Shown here: one piece after another, positions 7,237 through 15,167 of the stretch
How positions within the stretch are numbered: position 1 is the first letter of the stretch
Layout: each line of letters starts with the position of its first letter
DNA from: Crenobacter intestini
GTDB lineage: Bacteria; Pseudomonadota; Gammaproteobacteria; Burkholderiales; Chromobacteriaceae
Assembly: GCF_004919095.1 (NCBI RefSeq)
Contig: NZ_STGJ01000006.1
Location: forward strand, 62,001-126,000
Length of the DNA: 64,000 bases
Direction: 5' to 3'
Position numbers and translations under genes: made by a program
Notes under the pieces: generated by a model
Told to the model about the DNA's origin: nothing
What the model saw: only the letters and a program-made list of their open reading frames with translations
Database searches by the model: none

Positions 7237-8870
7237 GCGCGCTCCGGGTAGAGTCCGGCGCAAACCGACGTATAGGTGGCCGCGTCGGCGTCCAGCGCGC
7301 CAAACAGCGCGCCGCCTTCCCCGAAGCGGCTCGCGACGAACAGGTCGGCACGCGCGCCCGGCGCGCCGCGCCGCATCAGCACGCCCTGCACCAAGAGCGC
7401 GAGCGTGCTGGCGACGGTGCGCGCGCGCGCCTCAAGCGCTGCTTCTTCCAGCGAGAGCAGTCGCTGCAACTCGCCCAGCGCGTGCCGCATCGGCTTGTCG
7501 GCGGCGACGCCGGCGGCCAGATCGGCCAGCAACACTTCGGCCATTTCCGGCGCCTGGCGCAGCGCGCGCAGCACGTCCAGGCACATCACGTTGCCCGAAC
7601 CCTCCCAGATCGAATTGACCGGCGCCTCGCGGAAATACCGTGCGAGCGGCCCCGTCTCGACGTAGCCGTTGCCGCCGCACACCTCCATCGCCTCGGCGCA
7701 GAGCGCCTCGGCACGCTTGCATACCCAGAACTTGGCCGCCGGCGTCACGATGCGCCGCCAAGCGAGCGACAAGGCGTCCGCCCGCCCGAACGCGGCGGCC
7801 AGCGCGAGCGCCAGTCGGCTGGCCGCCTCGGTTTCCAGCGCGAGGTCGGCAAGCACCGCCTGCATCAGCGGCTGCGCAGCGAGCGCGCGGCCGAACGCGT
7901 ACCGGCAGCGCGCGTGGTGGACGGCCTGCGCGGTCGCGCCGCGCATCAGCGCCGCGCTGCCCAGCACGCAGTCGAGCCGGGTGTAGGTCGCCATCTCGAT
8001 CAGGGTGCGGATGCCCCGCCCGGCCTCGCCGCACGGCCAGGCCTCGGCGCCGTCGAACACCACCTCGGCGCTGGCGTTCGAGCGGTTGCCGACCTTGTCC
8101 TTCAGGCGGGTGATCGCCACACCGTTGCGCGCACCGTCGCGCCGCCAGCGCGGCAGCAAGAAGCACGACAGCGCGTCGTCCGCGTCCGCCTGGCGGGCGA
8201 GCACCAGGTGGCCGTCCGCCATCGGCGCCGAATAGAACCACTTGTGGCCGGACAGGCGGTAGCAGCCGTCGTCCGACGCCACCGCGCGCGTCTCGTTGCC
8301 GCGCAAGTCCGAGCCGCCCTGCCGCTCGGTCAGCCCCATGCCCAGCACCAGCGCGTGCTTGTCGCGCCACGGGATATCGCGCGGGTCGTAGCCCTCCGCC
8401 ACCGCCCCCGGCAACCAGGCGACGCCGTAGGCGGACGAGGCGAGCAAGGGCTGTGCGGCGAAGGTCATGGTGGTCGGGCACAGCGCGCCGGCCTCGAGCT
8501 GGCCGGCCATGAAGAAGGCCGCGCCGCGCACAAGGAAGCCGTCGGCGTTGCCGCGCTCGGGCATCCGGTGCAGGCCCTCCCTCCGCCACAGCGCCATCAG
8601 CGCGTGCCAGGCCGGATGAAAGCGCACCGTGTCGACGCGCTCGCCGCGCGCGTCGTGGCTCACCAGTTGCGGCACGCAGGCGTTCGCGTCGCACGCCCAG
8701 CCCGCCGCCTCTTCGCCGGCGAGCACCCGGCCGAACGCGGCAAGGCGGCTGCGCTCTTGTGCGTCACAGCCGGCGAGTACCTGCTGCAACAAGGGGTCGT
8801 CGGCCCACGGGTCGGGCAGGCAGTCCGGGACCTGGTTGTTCGGCAAGAAGGCGGGCATGGCGGCATCCAT
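7233..8870 (-). CDS. AidB-like acyl-CoA dehydrogenase
   Basis: A 545-residue flavoprotein of the acyl-CoA dehydrogenase superfamily. It shows GMGLTERQGGSD (about residues 180-190), LSGHKWFYSA (about 205-215) and near the C-terminus APVNSIWEGSGNVMCLDVLR (about 430), the combination typical of the AidB/isovaleryl-CoA dehydrogenase-like branch, which is about 545 residues long. AidB in E. coli is part of the adaptive response to alkylating agents and binds DNA; many homologues act simply on acyl-CoA. No ada, alkA or alkB is nearby. The gene is followed directly by the GGDEF-EAL gene with overlapping stop and start codons, so the two are probably co-translated. Start chosen at the first ATG; a second lies four codons later. 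Confidence 0.85.
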   Translation of the reverse strand: MDAAMPAFLPNNQVPDCLPDPWADDPLLQQVLAGCDAQERSRLAAFGRVLAGEEAAGWACDANACVPQLVSHDARGERVDTVRFHPAWHALMALWRREGLHRMPERGNADGFLVRGAAFFMAGQLEAGALCPTTMTFAAQPLLASSAYGVAWLPGAVAEGYDPRDIPWRDKHALVLGMGLTERQGGSDLRGNETRAVASDDGCYRLSGHKWFYSAPMADGHLVLARQADADDALSCFLLPRWRRDGARNGVAITRLKDKVGNRSNASAEVVFDGAEAWPCGEAGRGIRTLIEMATYTRLDCVLGSAALMRGATAQAVHHARCRYAFGRALAAQPLMQAVLADLALETEAASRLALALAAAFGRADALSLAWRRIVTPAAKFWVCKRAEALCAEAMEVCGGNGYVETGPLARYFREAPVNSIWEGSGNVMCLDVLRALRQAPEMAEVLLADLAAGVAADKPMRHALGELQRLLSLEEAALEARARTVASTLALLVQGVLMRRGAPGARADLFVASRFGEGGALFGALDADAATYTSVCAGLYPERA

Positions 8871-8954
8871 AGGCAGGCGCGTCCGCCGGCATTCGGCGGT
8901 GCTGCTCTAAAAATAGCCCTGCCAGCAATAATGACAAGGCGCTAAAAAGAGCGC

Positions 8955-9413
8955 TCAACCGCCACGCGCCGTGTCGCCGGGTGCGCCGCGGAACAGCCGG
9001 TCCTCCAGTTCGCCGACGCTGGCGGCGACGCCGTTGGCGCTCTCGTCGATTTTCTCTGCGAGCCGCGCGAAGCCCTGCTGCTGCGCGTCGGCCTGCTCGG
9101 CGAGCGACGCGCTCAACTGGTGCTTGAGTTCGGAAAAGCGCGAGGCTTCGGCCTGCTCGGCCAGCGCGCGCGCGTCGGCGAGCGCGCGCGAATTGCGGCG
9201 GGCCTCGAGCAGCACGCCGCCTTGCAGCCAGACGATATAGACGAGGAACAGTGCCGCCTCGATCACGGCGACCCCGAGCAGGATCAGCCCCAGCGGCGCC
9301 TGGAAGTGGAAGAAGCCGAAGGAGAGGTCGCTGACGGCGACGATCGCCGGCCAGTTCAGCGCGACAAAGCCAACCGCCAGTACGGCGAACAACAACAGGG
9401 CAAACAGCGGCAT
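8955..9413 (-). CDS. Small membrane protein with coiled coil, LapA-like
   Basis: A 152-residue protein with two hydrophobic helices (about residues 3-22 and 40-65) separated by a short loop, then a charged, alanine- and glutamine-rich region (70-140) expected to form a coiled coil in the cytoplasm. The two-helix N-terminus resembles LapA/YciS-type proteins that assist lipopolysaccharide assembly control, but there is no specific motif to confirm this. The ATG has GGAG upstream. It is the first of three minus-strand genes with the acyl-CoA dehydrogenase and GGDEF-EAL protein; an 84-base gap separates it from the second. Confidence 0.6.
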   Translation of the reverse strand: MPLFALLLFAVLAVGFVALNWPAIVAVSDLSFGFFHFQAPLGLILLGVAVIEAALFLVYIVWLQGGVLLEARRNSRALADARALAEQAEASRFSELKHQLSASLAEQADAQQQGFARLAEKIDESANGVAASVGELEDRLFRGAPGDTARGG

Positions 9414-9509
9414 CGGACGCTCCGGTCAGGCCAGGTGGTGATGACATTCACTTTAGGCGGCCTCCGCGCAGGATGCCCGAACACACGTGGAACTAAAGCT
9501 GGAGAAAAT

Positions 9510-9524
9510 ATACAATCATTGTAT
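9510..9524. promoter_or_regulatory. 7-1-7 inverted repeat, possible Fur/PerR-type operator
   Basis: ATACAAT-C-ATTGTAT is a perfect 7-bp inverted repeat with one central base, the geometry used by Fur/PerR-family repressors; it matches 10 of 14 defined positions of the classical Per box. It lies 142 bases upstream of ahpC. Confidence 0.4.
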
Positions 9525-9540
9525 TCCAAAAGACTTATAG

Positions 9541-9555
9541 ATAGACTGTGACTAT
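9541..9555. promoter_or_regulatory. OxyR-like half-site (ATAG-N7-CTAT)
   Basis: The sequence ATAG, seven bases, CTAT matches one of the two dimer sites in the OxyR consensus exactly. The second expected site seven bases downstream is poor (ATCC-N7-TAAT). OxyR commonly activates ahpC in betaproteobacteria. Confidence 0.5.
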
Positions 9556-9560
9556 CAGTG

Positions 9561-9584
9561 CAATCCAATCAATTAATTGGATTG
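9561..9584. promoter_or_regulatory. 24-bp near-perfect palindrome in the ahpC promoter
   Basis: CAATCCAAT and ATTGGATTG flank a 6-base centre. The right arm overlaps a possible -35 (TTGGAT, 9577-9582) spaced 18 bases from a possible -10 (TAAGAT, 9601-9606). It could be an operator; the binding protein is unknown. Confidence 0.45.
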
Positions 9585-9651
9585 CAGTATCTGCGCTGCG
9601 TAAGATGCACGCATCGAAAGCCAACCGAACCACCCAAAAGGAGAAAACAGC

Positions 9652-10215
9652 ATGATCTCGATCAATTCCGAAGTGAAGCCGTTCACCGCCCAGGCCTTCC
9701 ACGGCGGCAAGTTCATCACCGTGTCCGACGCTGACCTGAAGGGCAAGTGGTCGGTGGTGTTCTTCTACCCGGCCGACTTCACCTTCGTGTGCCCGACCGA
9801 ACTGGGCGACCTGGCCGACAACTACGCCGAATTCCAGAAGCTCGGCGTCGAAATCTACGCCGTGTCGACCGACACCCACTTCACCCACAAGGCGTGGCAC
9901 GACACCTCCGACACCATCGGCAAGATCCAGTACCCGATGATCGGCGATCCGACCGGCACCATCACCCGCAACTTCGGCGTGATGATTGAAGAAGCCGGCC
10001 TGGCAGACCGCGGCACCTTCGTGATCGACCCGGAAGGCAAGGTTCAGATCATCGAAGTGAACGCCGGCGGCATCGGCCGTGACGCGCTGGAACTGCTGCG
10101 CAAGGTCAAGGCGGCCCAGTACGTCGCCAGCCACCCGGGCGAAGTGTGCCCGGCCAAGTGGAAGGAAGGCGACGCCACCCTGGCCCCGTCGCTCGACCTG
10201 GTCGGCAAGATCTAA
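9652..10215 (+). CDS. ahpC: Alkyl hydroperoxide reductase, peroxiredoxin subunit AhpC
   Basis: A 187-residue typical 2-Cys peroxiredoxin. The peroxidatic cysteine is C47 in TFVCPTE and the resolving cysteine C166 in EVCPAKW, the same positions as in enteric AhpC. It reduces hydrogen peroxide, organic hydroperoxides and peroxynitrite in the cytoplasm and is regenerated by AhpF, encoded 104 bases downstream. An AGGAG ribosome-binding site precedes the ATG. The upstream region holds three palindromic elements consistent with peroxide-responsive control. A hairpin with a T tail lies between ahpC and ahpF, so ahpC is probably made in excess of ahpF. Confidence 0.97.
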   Translation: MISINSEVKPFTAQAFHGGKFITVSDADLKGKWSVVFFYPADFTFVCPTELGDLADNYAEFQKLGVEIYAVSTDTHFTHKAWHDTSDTIGKIQYPMIGDPTGTITRNFGVMIEEAGLADRGTFVIDPEGKVQIIEVNAGGIGRDALELLRKVKAAQYVASHPGEVCPAKWKEGDATLAPSLDLVGKI

Positions 10216-10268
10216 GCGACCCGCCAAAATCCCGCCGCCCCCCCGGGCGGCCGGGGTTTTCACCGCAA

Positions 10269-10292
10269 AGCGGCCTCACCCAGGCCGCTTTT
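10269..10292 (+). terminator. Terminator or attenuator between ahpC and ahpF
   Basis: An 8-bp stem AGCGGCCT/AGGCCGCT with a 5-base loop is followed by TTTT. A second GC-rich hairpin (about 10229-10254) precedes it. Only 28 bases separate its end from the ahpF start, so partial read-through is the likely mode of ahpF expression. Confidence 0.65.
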
Positions 10293-10319
10293 CAATGAAT
10301 GCCCACTGAGGAAACCGTG

Positions 10320-11873
10320 ATGCTCGACGCACAGATCAAGACCCAGCTTGCCGCCTATCTCGAAAAACTGCAGCGCCCGATCGAACTGGTCGCCAGCCTG
10401 GACGACAGCGCGAAGGCGCAGGAAATGCGCACGCTGCTGGGCGAAATCGCCGCGCTGTCGGACAAGGTCAGCCTCCGCGACGACGGCCAGCACGCGCTGC
10501 GCCCGTCGTTCGGCATCGCGAGCCAAGGCGAAGCGCCGCGCGTCCACTTCGCCGGCGTGCCGATGGGGCACGAGTTCACCTCGCTGGTGCTCGCGCTGTT
10601 GCAGACCGGCGGCCACCCGCCCAAGGTCGAGGCCGACACCATCGCCGCGATCCGCGCGCTGCAAGGCCCGCTCAATTTCGAGACCTTCGTCTCGCTGTCC
10701 TGCCATAACTGCCCGGACGTGGTGCAGGCGCTCAACCTGATCGCCGTGCTCAACCCGGGGGCGACCAGCACCATGATCGACGGCGCGCTGTTCCAGGGCG
10801 AAGTCGACCGCCGCCAGGTGATGGCGGTGCCGACCGTATTCGTCAACGGCGAACACTTCGGCCAGGGCCGGATGGGCATCGAGGAAATCGTCGCCCGCCT
10901 CGACACCGGCGCCGCCGGCCGCGACGCGGAAAAACTGGGGGCGAAAGACGCGTTCGACGTGTTGGTGGTCGGCGGTGGCCCGGCCGGCGCTTCCGCCGCG
11001 ATCTACGCCGCGCGCAAGGGCATCCGCACCGGCGTCGCCGCCGAGCGCTTCGGCGGGCAGGTGATGGACACCCTCGCGATCGAGAACTTCATCTCGGTGA
11101 AGGAGACCGAAGGGCCGAAGCTCGCAATGGCGCTCGAAGAACACGTCAAGCAGTACGACGTCGACGTGATGAACCTGCAAAAGGCAACCGGGCTCACCGC
11201 GGGCGATCTGATCGAGGTGACGCTGGAGAACGGCGCGGTGCTGAAGAGCAAGTCGGTGATCATCGCCACCGGCGCGCGCTGGCGCGAGATGAACGTGCCG
11301 GGCGAGAAAGAATACCGCGGCCGCGGCGTCGCCTACTGCCCGCACTGTGACGGCCCGCTGTTCAAGGGCAAGCGCGTCGCCGTGATCGGCGGCGGCAACT
11401 CCGGCGTCGAGGCGGCGATTGATCTGGCCGGTGTCGTCAGCCATGTCACGCTGCTCGAATTCGACAGCGCGCTGCGCGCCGACGCGGTGCTGCAGCAGAA
11501 GCTTGCCAGCCTGCCCAACGTGACCGTCGTCAAGAGTGCGCAGACCACCGAGGTGACCGGCGACAACGGCAAGGTGAACGGCCTCGCCTACCTCGACCGC
11601 GTCAGCGGCGAGGCGCGCCATGTCGAACTGGAAGGCGTGTTCGTGCAGATCGGCCTGTTGCCGAATACCGACTGGCTCAAGGGCACGCTGGAGTTGTCGA
11701 ACCGCGGCGAGATCGTCGTCGACGCCCGCGGGCAGACCTCGCTGCCGGGCGTGTTTGCCGCCGGCGACTGCACCACGGTGCCATACAAGCAGATCATCAT
11801 CGCCATGGGCGAAGGCGCGAAGGCTTCGCTTGGCGCGTTCGACCACCTGATCCGCAGCTCGGCAGGCAACTAA
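10320..11873 (+). CDS. ahpF: Alkyl hydroperoxide reductase flavoprotein subunit AhpF
   Basis: A 517-residue NADH-dependent disulfide reductase. The N-terminal double-thioredoxin-fold domain has the redox pair C128-H-N-C131; the C-terminal thioredoxin-reductase-like part has an FAD-binding GGGPAG near residue 217, a CPHC redox pair near 340 and an NAD-binding GGGNSG near 355. It passes electrons from NADH to AhpC. The ATG at 10320 is preferred over an in-frame ATG at 10299 because it follows GAGGAAACC and opens with the conserved [10 protein letters not shown]. It forms the peroxidase operon with ahpC. Confidence 0.97.
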   Translation: MLDAQIKTQLAAYLEKLQRPIELVASLDDSAKAQEMRTLLGEIAALSDKVSLRDDGQHALRPSFGIASQGEAPRVHFAGVPMGHEFTSLVLALLQTGGHPPKVEADTIAAIRALQGPLNFETFVSLSCHNCPDVVQALNLIAVLNPGATSTMIDGALFQGEVDRRQVMAVPTVFVNGEHFGQGRMGIEEIVARLDTGAAGRDAEKLGAKDAFDVLVVGGGPAGASAAIYAARKGIRTGVAAERFGGQVMDTLAIENFISVKETEGPKLAMALEEHVKQYDVDVMNLQKATGLTAGDLIEVTLENGAVLKSKSVIIATGARWREMNVPGEKEYRGRGVAYCPHCDGPLFKGKRVAVIGGGNSGVEAAIDLAGVVSHVTLLEFDSALRADAVLQQKLASLPNVTVVKSAQTTEVTGDNGKVNGLAYLDRVSGEARHVELEGVFVQIGLLPNTDWLKGTLELSNRGEIVVDARGQTSLPGVFAAGDCTTVPYKQIIIAMGEGAKASLGAFDHLIRSSAGN

Positions 11874-11892
11874 GCCCTGCCCTTCCCGCCAA

Positions 11893-11918
11893 ACCGCCCG
11901 CTTAACGCGGGCGGTTTT
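11893..11918 (+). terminator. Rho-independent terminator of ahpF
   Basis: ACCGCCCGC and GCGGGCGGT form a 9-bp stem around TTAAC, followed by a short T run, 20 bases after the ahpF stop. Confidence 0.8.
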
Positions 11919-11985
11919 CATTGCTACCGCCCTCCCGCCCAGGTCCTGCCGAACGCCTGCACAGCGCACGGCCATGCCCGCCGTC

Positions 11986-12001
11986 TGTGAAATAGTTCAC
12001 A
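11986..12001. promoter_or_regulatory. CRP-type binding site
   Basis: TGTGA-AATAGT-TCACA matches the CRP/Vfr core consensus TGTGA-N6-TCACA at every defined position, and the symmetry extends one more base on each side (C...G). Its centre is about 176 bases upstream of the secreted-protein start at 12170. Confidence 0.55.
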
Positions 12002-12169
12002 GCGACTGTCGAGCGCGCAATCTGCGTGCCAAGATGCCGCCCTCCTCATCAGGAACCCTCGCGAAGGTCGCCACCGCGACCGTACGCCAGGATGCACGCG
12101 CAAGGCAGGGCCGCGCATCCATGCGCGCAGCCTCCGCATGAACCCAAGCACTCCCCAAAAGGGCTGAAC

Positions 12170-12532
12170 ATGAAAAAACTGATCATTCCGCTGTTTGTGG
12201 CGGCCTTCTCGATTTTCCCGGCAACAAGCCACGCAGGCTCCGTCGACGGAAAGCTGACCAAGATCCGCGCTTATGAGCAAGGCGGCAAGATCGAATTCAA
12301 GTCCCGCGTCCCCAACGTCAGCTTCTCGCTGCGCAAGGGCGACATCCTCAAGGCCATGACCCGCCGCGGCAAGACCCGTGCGGTGGCAGACCTGGAGAAG
12401 AACGGCCTGATCATCGACACCGAACGCAAGGCGATGGTGACGCTCGACCGTGTCGGCGACGGCCTGTACATCCGCGGCCGTACCATGACCATGTTTGTCA
12501 CCGAGCGCGAACTGGAAAACGTCCGCGGCTAA
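12170..12532 (+). CDS. Small exported protein of unknown function
   Basis: A 120-residue protein with a clear signal peptide (MKKLIIPLFVAAF..., predicted cleavage after SHA at residue 22), so the mature protein of about 98 residues should be periplasmic or secreted. The mature part is basic, without cysteines, and alternates short charged segments that look beta-rich (for example TRAVADLEKNGLIIDTERK). I recognise no domain. The ATG follows AAAGGGCTGAAC. It stands alone: ahpF ends 296 bases upstream behind a terminator and the haem operon converges downstream. A perfect CRP-type site upstream hints at control by carbon or energy status. Confidence 0.7.
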   Translation: MKKLIIPLFVAAFSIFPATSHAGSVDGKLTKIRAYEQGGKIEFKSRVPNVSFSLRKGDILKAMTRRGKTRAVADLEKNGLIIDTERKAMVTLDRVGDGLYIRGRTMTMFVTERELENVRG

Positions 12533-12544
12533 GGCACACGACGC

Positions 12545-12581
12545 AAAAAAAGGCGCAGCAAGTTCAAACTTGCTGCGCCTT
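12545..12581 (-). terminator. Strong terminator of the haem uptake operon (also at the end of the secreted-protein gene)
   Basis: A 15-bp perfect stem (AAGGCGCAGCAAGTT and its complement) is followed on the minus strand by a seven-T run. It lies between the convergent stop codons of the small exported protein and hmuV; the T run serves the minus strand, while the plus strand has only a weak T-rich tail. Confidence 0.8.
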
Positions 12582-12600
12582 CATGTTTGTCGCCCCTCGC

Positions 12601-13386
12601 TCAGTCGCGGTGCGCCGCTGCACTCGCCAGTTGCCAGCCGGCCTCGCCGCGGCCGACGGCCAAGGGCCAGCCGTAGACACGGGAGAGCCTTTGCGCGTCG
12701 AGGACCATGCAGGGACTGCCGCAGGCGACCAGCCGCCCGCCATCCATCAGCGCAAGGCAGCTTGCGTGGTTGGCGGCCAGTGTCAGGTCGTGCAGCACCT
12801 CGACGACGGTGTGCCCCGCGGCGGCCAGCCTTTGCAGCAGCCGCTGCAGCCGGTACTGTTGGCGCAGGTCGAGGTGGTTGGTCGGCTCGTCCAGCAGCAG
12901 TACCCGCGCCTGTTGCGCGAGCGCCCGCGCGATGGCCGCGCGCTGGCGCTCGCCGCCGGAGAGCGCGTCGAGCCGCTTGTCCGCCATCGCCTGCAACTCG
13001 CACTGTTCGAGCACTTCACCGACCGCGGCACGGTCGGCCGGTTTCGGCCGGGAAAACGGTCCCAGGTGCGGGATGCGCCCCAGCATCACGAATTCGGCGA
13101 CGGTCAGCGGCAGGCCGGCGGGCACATGCTGTGGCACGTAGGCGATGCGCCGCGCACGCTCGGCGCCGCTCATCGCGTGCACCGGCTCGCCAAACAGCCT
13201 CACTTCCCCCCCTTCGGGCGCAAGCAGCCCCGCGAGCAGGCGCAGCAGCGTCGTCTTGCCGGCTCCGTTCGGCCCCAACAGCGCGCATAGCTGCCCGGCG
13301 GGCAGCGCAAGGCTGACGCTTGAGAGCACCTCACGCGCGCCCAGGCGCACGCTCGCCGCGTTCACTTCGAAAGCGGTGTCAGCCAT
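12601..13386 (-). CDS. hmuV: Haemin ABC transporter ATPase HmuV
   Basis: A 261-residue ABC ATPase: Walker A GPNGAGKTT at residues 38-46, signature LSGGERQR at 142-149, Walker B VLLLDEP at 162-168, then the H-loop in VLHDLTLA. It powers haem import through HmuU. It overlaps the hmuU gene by 8 bases, as expected for stoichiometric translation, and is the last gene of the Fur-controlled operon. Length and context fit HmuV rather than a ferric-siderophore ATPase. Confidence 0.93.
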   Translation of the reverse strand: MADTAFEVNAASVRLGAREVLSSVSLALPAGQLCALLGPNGAGKTTLLRLLAGLLAPEGGEVRLFGEPVHAMSGAERARRIAYVPQHVPAGLPLTVAEFVMLGRIPHLGPFSRPKPADRAAVGEVLEQCELQAMADKRLDALSGGERQRAAIARALAQQARVLLLDEPTNHLDLRQQYRLQRLLQRLAAAGHTVVEVLHDLTLAANHASCLALMDGGRLVACGSPCMVLDAQRLSRVYGWPLAVGRGEAGWQLASAAAHRD

Positions 13387-14374
13387 CGATCAGGCTCCTT
13401 TGCTGGCGGGCGAACATCCAGACGAAAAACGGCGGGCCGGCAAACGCGGCGACCAGCCCGACCGGCAGGTCGACCGGCCACACCAGCGTGCGCGCCAGCG
13501 TATCGGCCGCGAGCAGGAACAGCGCACCCGCCCACGCCGAGAGCAGGATCAGCCGGCGGCGGCAGCCGCCGACCAGCACCGCGACCAGGTTGGGCACCAT
13601 CATGCCGACAAAGCCGATCACGCCGGAGAGCGCGACCGCGCCGCCGGTCGCCAGCGCCGCGCCGATGGCGGCCAGGCGCCGCGTGCGGCGCACGTCGACG
13701 CCGAGCGAGCGCGCGGCGTCCTCGCCCAGCAGCAGGCAGTCGAGGTCGCGCGCGATCCACAGCAACAGCAGCAGCCCCGCCAGCGCGGCCGCCGTGCACG
13801 CGATAAGGCGCTCGCCGGTCGCCGCGGCGAGGTTGCCGGCCAGCCACGCGCTGGCCGAGCGCAGCGTCAGATCGTCGGACATGAAGAGGATCAGGCTGAT
13901 CAGCGCGCCGCAGAAGGCGCCGACCACCAGCCCCATCAGCAGCAAGCCGGCAAGGCCGCCGCGCACCAGGCGCGACAGCGCGAGGATCAGCCAGGTCGCC
14001 GCAAGGCCGCCGCCGAAGGCCGCCAGCGGCAAGGACAGGCTGCCCGCGCCCAGCGCGAGCACGCACACCACCGCGAGCGCGGCGCCGCTGGAAGTTCCGA
14101 CCAGCCCCGGGTCGGCCAGCGGGTTGCGGAACAGCGCCTGCAAGGCGGCGCCGCTGGCCGCGAGCGCCGCGCCGACCGTCAGCGCGGTCAGGATGCGCGG
14201 CACGCGCAGCGCCTGTGTCAGCGGGTCGGCCAAATCCGGCCAGGCCAGGCCCCCGCCCTGGCTTGAGAGGGCGAGTAGCGGCAGCAGCAGCGTCGCGGCA
14301 GACAGGGCCGCACACAGCAGCGCCATCGGCCCCATGCGGGCACCCCCGACCGGTCGCGCAAGCGTCAGCGCCAT
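13379..14374 (-). CDS. hmuU: Haemin ABC transporter permease HmuU
   Basis: A 331-residue FecCD/BtuC-type permease with about ten hydrophobic helices. The conserved GTSSGAALAV stretch near residue 93, GWLAGN-like SAWLAGNL near 173 and LGVDVRRTR region near 225, which precedes the coupling helix contacting the ATPase, are all visible. It forms the inner-membrane channel for haem delivered by HmuT. It starts one base after the hmuT stop and overlaps hmuV. Confidence 0.93.
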   Translation of the reverse strand: MALTLARPVGGARMGPMALLCAALSAATLLLPLLALSSQGGGLAWPDLADPLTQALRVPRILTALTVGAALAASGAALQALFRNPLADPGLVGTSSGAALAVVCVLALGAGSLSLPLAAFGGGLAATWLILALSRLVRGGLAGLLLMGLVVGAFCGALISLILFMSDDLTLRSASAWLAGNLAAATGERLIACTAAALAGLLLLLWIARDLDCLLLGEDAARSLGVDVRRTRRLAAIGAALATGGAVALSGVIGFVGMMVPNLVAVLVGGCRRRLILLSAWAGALFLLAADTLARTLVWPVDLPVGLVAAFAGPPFFVWMFARQQRSLIDG

Positions 14375-14375
14375 G

Positions 14376-15167
14376 TCACAGCCTCCGCAGGCGGTCGACG
14401 ACGGCCGGGCTATCCAGCGTGACCATCATCGCGTCGCGTGCGCTCATCTCGACGACCTTGCCGCTGCGTCCCGCCGCGGTCGCGGCGATTTCCGGGCGCT
14501 TGGCGAACTGCGCGGCACCACCGTGCACCGGCGTGTTGTGCGCGGCCAGCACGATCACGTCCGGCGCGAGCGTGCGCCACGCCTCGCGCGACAACACCTT
14601 GTAGCCCTGGATGCCGGCTGCCGCGTTGACGCCGCCTGCGGCAGCGATCAGCGTGTCGGCTGGCGTGCCGCGCCCGGCGACCATCGCGCCGTCGTAGCTG
14701 ACGAGGTAGCGGCGGGCGGTCGGCTTGCGGGGCGACATCTTCGCCTGCCAGTCGCGCGCCAGCGCGTCGGCCGCGGCGCGCTTGTCGATCAGCGAACCGA
14801 CCCGGCGGATCGCTTGCGCAAAATCGCTACCATCCTCGGCGAGCGACACCTGCTCGGCGCGTACGCCGACCGCGCGCAGTTGCGGCCACAGCGTCGGCGG
14901 CTGCGCCGCGCTGCTGCCGATCGCCAGCGTCGGCCGGCTGCTCGCGATGGTCTCGGCCGACAGCGAGCGCATGAAGCCGATCTCGCTGGCGTGCGCCAAC
15001 TCACGCATGCGGCTGGCACGGTCGCGGGCGACCACCTCGCCGGAGGCACCGAGCGCGACGACGATCTCGGCGACGTCGCTGGTGAGCACCGCGATGCGCT
15101 CGGCCGCGTGCGCGCCGGGGGCGAGCACGCCTGCCGCGAGCGCGAAGGCAAGCAGGCTCTTACGCAT
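14376..15167 (-). CDS. hmuT: Periplasmic haemin-binding protein HmuT
   Basis: A 263-residue class III (TroA/BtuF-like) binding protein. The signal peptide MRKSLLAFALAAGVLAPGAHA ends at about residue 21; the mature protein starts AERIAVLTSDVAEIVVALG, typical of HmuT, which carries haem from the TonB-dependent receptor to HmuUV. The ATG at 15167 is chosen because it gives a complete signal peptide; the open frame extends upstream inside hmuS without one. It overlaps hmuS by 8 bases. Confidence 0.92.
   Translation of the reverse strand: MRKSLLAFALAAGVLAPGAHAAERIAVLTSDVAEIVVALGASGEVVARDRASRMRELAHASEIGFMRSLSAETIASSRPTLAIGSSAAQPPTLWPQLRAVGVRAEQVSLAEDGSDFAQAIRRVGSLIDKRAAADALARDWQAKMSPRKPTARRYLVSYDGAMVAGRGTPADTLIAAAGGVNAAAGIQGYKVLSREAWRTLAPDVIVLAAHNTPVHGGAAQFAKRPEIAATAAGRSGKVVEMSARDAMMVTLDSPAVVDRLRRL

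Noticed and set aside
11979-11992. A Neisserial DNA uptake sequence (GCCGTCTGAA)
   Set aside because: GCCGTCTG is followed by TGAAA, so the core is interrupted, and no other copies were noticed; a CRP-type palindrome explains the site better.
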